Assembly (NCBI RefSeq): GCF_005863245.1
Contig: NZ_VBUT01000003.1
Location: 620,001-684,000, forward strand
Reading direction: 5' to 3'
DNA from: Nocardia cyriacigeorgica
Lineage (GTDB): Bacteria > Actinomycetota > Actinomycetes > Mycobacteriales > Mycobacteriaceae
Length of the DNA stretch: 64,000 nucleotides
The notes beneath the pieces are model-generated. The model saw only the letters and a list, made by a program, of their open reading frames with translations. It was not told the origin of the DNA and made no database searches. This document shows, one piece after another, positions 60,191 to 64,000 of the stretch. Position numbers and translations under genes: made by a program. How positions within the stretch are numbered: position 1 is the first letter of the stretch; each line of letters begins with the position of its first letter.

Positions 60191-61039
60191 TCAGTGGAAC
60201 GCGGCGATATGTGCTCGCGCCCAGTCCGCGAACGGCCGGGCCGGACGCCCGAGCACCGTTTCCACGTCGGTGCTGATCCGGCGCTCCTCCTCGGTCGGCG
60301 CGCCGAGGATGTCGAGGGTGGTCTCGACCACCGGTTCGGGCATGAAGGCCAGCATCTGCTCCCGCGCCTGCGCCCGCGTCTGTTCGACGAACCGGACCGG
60401 CTCGCCGAGGGCCGAACCCAGCGCTTCGGCCCGCTGTCGCGGCGTGCTCAGCTCGGGTCCGGTGAGGGTGTAGACCTGGCCGGCGTGCCCGTCGGACCGA
60501 AGGGCGGCCGCGGCGACGCCGGCGATATCGCGGGGGTCGACGATCGGCAGCCCGACATCACCGAACGGCGCTGCCACCGTCCGGGCCTCGCGTACCGAGG
60601 GCACCCAGGCGAAAGCGTTCGAGTGGAAAGCGCCCGGCCGCAGGATGGTCCAGTCGAGTCCCGATTGCCGCACGGCCGCGTCGAATGCGCGTGCGGTGCT
60701 GCCGTGCGACACCGAGTCCGGCCGGGTGACCACACCCTGCGACGACAGCAGCACCACGCGACGGACACCGCCGGCCTTGGCCACATCGAGGATGTCCGCC
60801 GGGCGCATCAGGTGCGCGCTCATGCCGGTGTCGTGCAGGAACAGGGCCTCGGCGCCATCGAGGATCGGTCGCAGGCTCTCCGGATCGGTGACGTCCGCCT
60901 GCTGGGCGCGCACTCCCTGCAGCACCCTGCCGGGCTCGATTGTGCGCGATACGGCCGTCACGTTCGCGCCGGCTGCCGCCAGGGCGCCGACCAGCGGGGT
61001 GCCGACATTTCCGGTTGCACCGGTTACCACGATCATCAT
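60191..61039 (-). CDS. NmrA-like NAD(P)-binding protein
   Basis: This 282-residue atypical SDR has the Rossmann motif VTGATGNVGTPLVGAL at residues 5-20. It carries none of the catalytic YxxxK, placing it with NmrA/QorB-like redox sensors or reductases. Later landmarks are SSQGVVTRPDS, LRPGAFHSNAF and DPRDIAGVAAAAL. AAGGACTTC before the double ATG sets the start (61039 or 61036). It diverges from a TetR gene across two matched operators, so it is probably that regulator's target. Confidence 0.82.
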   Translation of the reverse strand: MMIVVTGATGNVGTPLVGALAAAGANVTAVSRTIEPGRVLQGVRAQQADVTDPESLRPILDGAEALFLHDTGMSAHLMRPADILDVAKAGGVRRVVLLSSQGVVTRPDSVSHGSTARAFDAAVRQSGLDWTILRPGAFHSNAFAWVPSVREARTVAAPFGDVGLPIVDPRDIAGVAAAALRSDGHAGQVYTLTGPELSTPRQRAEALGSALGEPVRFVEQTRAQAREQMLAFMPEPVVETTLDILGAPTEEERRISTDVETVLGRPARPFADWARAHIAAFH

Positions 61040-61048
61040 GAAGTCCTT

Positions 61049-61066
61049 AGTTAGTTGGCTGACTAA
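61049..61066. promoter_or_regulatory. TetR-type operator 1 (NmrA side)
   Basis: AGTTAGTTGGCTGACTAA shares AGTTAGTTG-nn-TGACT-n-A with site 2 and has internal dyad symmetry (CTTAGT...ACTAAG). It lies 9 bases upstream of the NmrA-like ATG, over its ribosome site or promoter. Confidence 0.6.
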
Positions 61067-61097
61067 GTCAACGTAGCCGATGTGCCCCACGCTTGTC

Positions 61098-61103
61098 TAC
61101 AGT
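61098..61103 (+). promoter_or_regulatory. -10 hexamer for a leaderless TetR gene
   Basis: TACAGT fits TANNNT and ends 7 bases before ATG 61111. It is overlapped by operator 2. Confidence 0.5.
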
Positions 61104-61118
61104 TAGTTGTATGACTGA
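61101..61118. promoter_or_regulatory. TetR-type operator 2, spanning the TetR start codon
   Basis: AGTTAGTTGTATGACTGA matches site 1 at all shared positions and lies 52 bp (five helical turns) away. The ATG of the regulator gene is inside it, so the start codon and operator evolved together. Confidence 0.6.
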
Positions 61119-61689
61119 CTCACAGGCTGCGGTGAAGGCAGGAAAACGGGAGCGTTTGGTGGACGCCGCCGTTCAGGTCTTCTACGAACGTGGCGTGGAA
61201 AAGACCACCATCGCCGATATCGCCAAGACGGCCGAAGTGCCGGTCGGCAATGTCTACTACTACTTCAAGACCAAGGATCAGTTGATCGAGGCCGCGGTCG
61301 AGGCGCATCGGCGCAGGTTGGGGCACCTGCTCGAGGAGCTCGATGGCCTCGGCACGCCGCGCGAGCGGCTGCGCGCGCTGATCGCGGGCTGGGTCGACCT
61401 GCGCGATCAGGCGGCGCAGTTCGGCTGCCCGTTCGGCACGCTCGCCTCCGAAATGGATAAGCGGCCCGAGGTGCTGGACGCGGAGGTCGCCGACACCATG
61501 CGAGTGCTGGTGGACTGGGCGCGCAGGCAGTTCGAGGAGATGGGTCGCGCGGATGCGGCCGAACTCGGCGTCGCGTTGATTGCCGCGTATCAGGGTATTT
61601 CGTTGCTCACCAACACCTTTCGTGATCCGAGCCTGATGGAGGCGGAGGGGGAGCGGCTGGGGCGCTGGATCGATTCGCTGGCCGCCTGA
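61111..61689 (+). CDS. TetR-family regulator of the divergent NmrA-like gene
   Basis: This 192-residue TetR repressor has its HTH at about residues 10-55 (RLVDAAVQVFYERGVEKTTIADIAKTAEVPVGNVYYYFKTKDQLI in standard order) and a ligand domain with the TetR_C pattern QFGCPFGTLASEMDKRPEVL. This resembles regulators that respond to redox or electrophile stress through a cysteine. ATG 61111 has a leaderless -10 and sits within one of two matched operators, so autorepression is expected. A 12-bp terminator follows. Confidence 0.88.
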   Translation: MTDSQAAVKAGKRERLVDAAVQVFYERGVEKTTIADIAKTAEVPVGNVYYYFKTKDQLIEAAVEAHRRRLGHLLEELDGLGTPRERLRALIAGWVDLRDQAAQFGCPFGTLASEMDKRPEVLDAEVADTMRVLVDWARRQFEEMGRADAAELGVALIAAYQGISLLTNTFRDPSLMEAEGERLGRWIDSLAA

Positions 61690-61705
61690 CCCCTGATCGA
61701 GCGCT

Positions 61706-61736
61706 GGCCTGCCATCCGGCCGCGGGGTGGCAGGCC
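61706..61736 (+). terminator. Terminator hairpin after TetR
   Basis: A 12-bp stem GGCCTGCCATCC / GGGTGGCAGGCC with one G-U pair and the loop GGCCGCG starts 16 bases past the stop. No U tract. Confidence 0.65.
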
Positions 61737-61784
61737 GGCGGTGTGCGGCGGATCGCAGATCGAGGGTTGTCGCAAATAGATTGC

Positions 61785-61794
61785 CGATATATCG
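61785..61794. promoter_or_regulatory. PadR-type operator palindrome
   Basis: CGATATATCG is a perfect 10-bp palindrome, AT-rich within GC-rich DNA, just upstream of a TAGTGT -10 (61799-61804). PadR regulators commonly bind AT-centred palindromes of this kind in their own promoters. Confidence 0.55.
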
Positions 61795-61835
61795 TTGATA
61801 GTGTTCAACAACATCGGAGTCTGAGGAGGCTCGAC

Positions 61836-62495
61836 ATGGAAAACGCAGAAAAGCACCGCGGGCATGGCCGTCACGGCGGCAGGCAACGACCCGGATTCGA
61901 TGAGTGCGGGCCGCACCGCGGACAGTTCCGTCGCGGCGGACGGCACGGCTGGGGTCCGGAATTCGGCCCGGGCTTCGGCCCCGGTTTCGGGCCGGGCTTC
62001 GGCCCTGGTTTCGGCCGCGGACGTGGTCGCGGCGGCCGCGGCAGGCGCGGTGACGTCCGCGCCGCCATCCTGCTGCTGCTGACCGAACGCCCCATGCACG
62101 GTTACGAACTCATCCAGCAGATCCGCGAACGCAGCGACGATCTGTGGCGGCCGAGCCCGGGATCCATCTACCCCGCGCTGGCGCAGCTGGAAGACGAAGG
62201 TCTGGTGCTCATCGAGAAGGTCGCCGGTCGCAAGACCGCGAAGCTGACCGAATCCGGCACCACCTACGTCGAGGAGCATCGCGAGGAGCTCGGCGACCCG
62301 TGGGCCGACGTCAAACAGGACGTGGGAGCGCAGGCGATCGACCTGCGCGCGCTCGTCGGCCAGCTCATGGGCGCGGTCGCCCAGGTGGCCGCGGCCGGTA
62401 CGCCGGAGCAGGCGGCCAAGGCCGCCGAGGTGCTCACCGAAGCCCGCCGGTCGCTCTATCGCATCCTGGCCGACGACGAGAGCCCCGAAAAGTAA
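61836..62495 (+). CDS. PadR-family regulator with His/Gly-rich N-terminal extension
   Basis: This 219-residue regulator has a PadR winged helix at about residues 73-150 (DVRAAILLLLTERPMHGYELIQQIRERSDDLWRPSPGSIYPALAQLEDEGLV in conserved order) and a C-terminal dimerisation helix. The first 72 residues are unusual: seven His among Gly/Arg, one Cys, four GPGF repeats (44-59), then an RGRGRGG tract. A comparable His-rich extension occurs on E. coli YqjI, a nickel-responsive PadR protein, so metal sensing is a reasonable guess. GAGGAGG precedes the ATG by 7 bases and a palindromic operator covers the promoter. Confidence 0.85.
   Translation: MENAEKHRGHGRHGGRQRPGFDECGPHRGQFRRGGRHGWGPEFGPGFGPGFGPGFGPGFGRGRGRGGRGRRGDVRAAILLLLTERPMHGYELIQQIRERSDDLWRPSPGSIYPALAQLEDEGLVLIEKVAGRKTAKLTESGTTYVEEHREELGDPWADVKQDVGAQAIDLRALVGQLMGAVAQVAAAGTPEQAAKAAEVLTEARRSLYRILADDESPEK
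61965..62012 (+). repeat. 12-bp repeat encoding GPGF in the PadR gene
   Basis: Four copies of a 12-base unit (GGCCCGGGCTTC variants) encode four GPGF repeats before the winged-helix domain. Confidence 0.8.
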
Positions 62496-62535
62496 CGGGG
62501 TGGTGAATACCCCGGCCAGGGCGCGCTTTTCGCGC
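62496..62535 (+). terminator. Double hairpin after the PadR gene
   Basis: Two stems follow the stop: CGGGGT/ACCCCG with a 7-base loop (62496-62514), and GCGCG/CGCGC with the loop CTTTT (62521-62535). Together they probably terminate the PadR transcript. Confidence 0.5.
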
Positions 62536-62590
62536 GGATCGGGTAGATCATTGTGATATGGAACAAACATGCGGTTTGTGGGGTCGGGGA

Positions 62591-63583
62591 ATGTCACAAC
62601 GGGGTCGCGCCGCGCTCGCGGGCCTCGCGGCGGCCGTCGTGCTCATCGGTTCGGCAACGGCGCTGTCCGGGTCGGCAGGGGCCCAGCCGCCCGGATATCG
62701 ACCGCCGCTGGTACCGACCGCGTCGGCGCCGCCGCAACCGGACCATCTGGCCGCCGCGCTGTACATGAAATCGCATCCGGACGCCGTGCCGGAGGGGACC
62801 AATGATTTCGGCTGCACCCCGTCGGCCGCCCATCCGCGCCCGGTCATCCTGGCCCACGGTACCGACGCCAGCGCGTACTCCGACTGGTCGGCCATCGCGC
62901 CGCTGCTGGCATCCGAAGGGTACTGCGTCTTCGCGCTCAACTACGGCGGCAAGCCGGGGGCGGTGAGCTTCGGCACCGAGGACCTGCGGCTGAGCGCGCA
63001 CCAGATCGGTGGCTTCGTCGATCAGGTGCTCGCCGCGACCGGCGCCGAGAAGGTCGATCTGGTCGGTTTTTCGCAGGGTGCCAACGTCACCCGCTACTAC
63101 ATCAACAAGCTCGGCGGAGCCCCGAATGTCGGTCGCTGGGTCGGGCTGGCCTCGCCCAGCTACGGCGGGGTGATGTACGGGCTGGTGCCGATCGCGCAAG
63201 CCATCCCCGGCGTGCTGGAGGCATTCGCGCAGGTCACCTCGCTGGCCGCGGTGCAGCAGGCGCAGGGTTCGCCGGTCATGCTGGAACTGAACGCCGGCGG
63301 CGACACCGTGCCCGGCGTGCACTATGTGACCATCGGCAGCCGCGTCGACGAGATGATCCAGCCGTTCGAGAACATCGCGCTGCACGGTCCCGGCGCGGAG
63401 AACGTCGTGATCCAGGATCGCTGCCCGGCCAATCTGACCGGACATTTCCACATGGTGTACGACCCGTTCGTGATGCAGCTGTTGCTGGAAGCTCTCGATC
63501 CGGCCACGGCGCCCACCCCGGTGTGCGAACCGGTGCAGCTGGGCACCGGCATCCCGCAGGTCGTCATCGGGGGCAATATCTGA
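62591..63583 (+). CDS. Secreted alpha/beta-hydrolase lipase (class 2)
   Basis: This 330-residue secreted lipase or esterase has a Sec signal peptide (positive RGR, then a hydrophobic stretch to about residue 33, with cleavage near GSAGA-QP). The mature part shows PVILAHGTDASAYSDWSAIAP (oxyanion region), the nucleophile elbow GFSQG, and a late His in GHFHMVYDPF. Cysteines suggest disulfides. The lipid substrate is unknown. ATG 62591 with GGGGA upstream gives a proper signal peptide; an upstream ATG adds 11 unneeded residues. Confidence 0.86.
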   Translation: MSQRGRAALAGLAAAVVLIGSATALSGSAGAQPPGYRPPLVPTASAPPQPDHLAAALYMKSHPDAVPEGTNDFGCTPSAAHPRPVILAHGTDASAYSDWSAIAPLLASEGYCVFALNYGGKPGAVSFGTEDLRLSAHQIGGFVDQVLAATGAEKVDLVGFSQGANVTRYYINKLGGAPNVGRWVGLASPSYGGVMYGLVPIAQAIPGVLEAFAQVTSLAAVQQAQGSPVMLELNAGGDTVPGVHYVTIGSRVDEMIQPFENIALHGPGAENVVIQDRCPANLTGHFHMVYDPFVMQLLLEALDPATAPTPVCEPVQLGTGIPQVVIGGNI

Positions 63584-63696
63584 GCCGAGCCGGGGACGGC
63601 CGGACGGAGGGCTCGACACCCCGCCCGGACCGCACCGGATTTGTACCAGCAATCGGTCGCGGGATCCGGGATCTCCGGCCGGTCCGGCGTGCTCTC

Positions 63697-63702
63697 TAGA
63701 AT
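63697..63702 (+). promoter_or_regulatory. -10 hexamer for def
   Basis: TAGAAT fits TANNNT and lies 38 bases before the def GTG, leaving a leader of about 32 bases with GGGAG. Confidence 0.45.
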
Positions 63703-63740
63703 GGGGCGACCGACTTTCCTCCGTACTCCCGGGAGCCGCC

Positions 63741-64000
63741 GTGACCATTCAGCCCGTTCGCCTGTTCGGCGACCCCATCCTGCGAGCCCGCGCGGCGGAG
63801 GTCACCGAATTCGATCGTGAGCTGCGGCAGCTGGTCACCGACCTGACCGAGACCATGCACGACGACGGCGGAGTCGGCATGGCCGCCCCGCAGATCGGGG
63901 TCGGGTTGCGGGTCTTCGTCTACGACACCGGCGACGCCGCCGGTCACCTGGTCAATCCCAGCTGGACGGTGCTCGGCGACGACGAGCAGATCGGGCCGGA
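63741..64000 (+). CDS. def: Peptide deformylase, N-terminal part
   Basis: The first 86 codons of a peptide deformylase; the gene continues past the right edge. The enzyme removes the formyl group from nascent proteins. Visible are the start TIQPVRLFGDPILRARAAEVTEF and motif 1 GVGMAAPQIGV (GxGxAAPQ). The Cys of motif 2 and the HExxH zinc site lie outside the window. GTG 63741 follows GGGAG by 6 bases. Confidence 0.95.
   Translation, partial: MTIQPVRLFGDPILRARAAEVTEFDRELRQLVTDLTETMHDDGGVGMAAPQIGVGLRVFVYDTGDAAGHLVNPSWTVLGDDEQIGP

Overview
This is 64 kb of very GC-rich chromosome from an actinobacterium of the mycolic-acid group (Mycobacteriales), most likely Nocardia or a close relative. That is inferred from gene content and order (hisS, a Rv2578c-type radical SAM gene, aspS, rarA, alaS-ruvX-mltG-aroE, aroC-aroK-aroB, pepQ-efp-nusB, pyrR-pyrB-pyrC-carA-carB-pyrF, mihF-gmk-rpoZ-coaBC-metK-priA, def), from type VII secretion substrates, and from KstR-like and mycobacterial-type LexA operators. 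I see no rRNA or tRNA gene, CRISPR array, insertion sequence or prophage.

Layout. 0-10.5 kb: the 3' end of hisS, a small membrane protein, malate dehydrogenase, the ferredoxin-dependent 2-oxoglutarate oxidoreductase pair korA-korB, a radical SAM gene behind an SOS box, an NAD-dependent epimerase behind two KstR-like sites, a pair of type VII secretion-associated proteins and a zinc metallopeptidase. 10.6-23.8 kb: aspS, a proline-rich membrane protein, an APH-fold kinase, a PhoD-type phosphatase, rarA, and the tightly overlapped alaS-ruvX-mltG-aroE operon. 23.8-32.7 kb, mostly minus strand: a stand-alone trpB, the aroC-aroK-aroB operon, a prepilin peptidase, and a TetR/MmpL module. 32.8-35.3 kb: pepQ-efp-nusB plus a YciI-like gene.

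35.3-43.1 kb looks like an accessory block inserted between nusB and the pyrimidine operon. It holds a serpin with a proline-rich tail, a DUF4334 protein, a divergent quinone oxidoreductase/TetR pair, a RelA/SpoT-type HD hydrolase, an AlkB-like dioxygenase and a CycA-like permease. 43.4-52.2 kb is the pyrimidine operon, whose leader carries a PyrR-type RNA element over the ribosome binding site and whose genes mostly overlap by 1 or 4 bases. 53.0-59.8 kb carries mihF, gmk, rpoZ, coaBC, metK and an expanded, helicase-dead priA. 60.2-64.0 kb has a divergent NmrA-like/TetR pair with two matched operators, a His/Gly-rich PadR regulator, a secreted lipase and the start of def.

Regulation is unusually readable. 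At least eight genes have a TANNNT hexamer 6-8 bases before the start codon, which fits leaderless transcription. LexA-like boxes precede the radical SAM and AlkB genes. Paired operators lie in three TetR-controlled intergenic regions. The features most worth follow-up are the KstR-site pair, the two SOS-type repair promoters, the type VII substrate pair, the serpin, the small leader ORF of rarA and the HD hydrolase.
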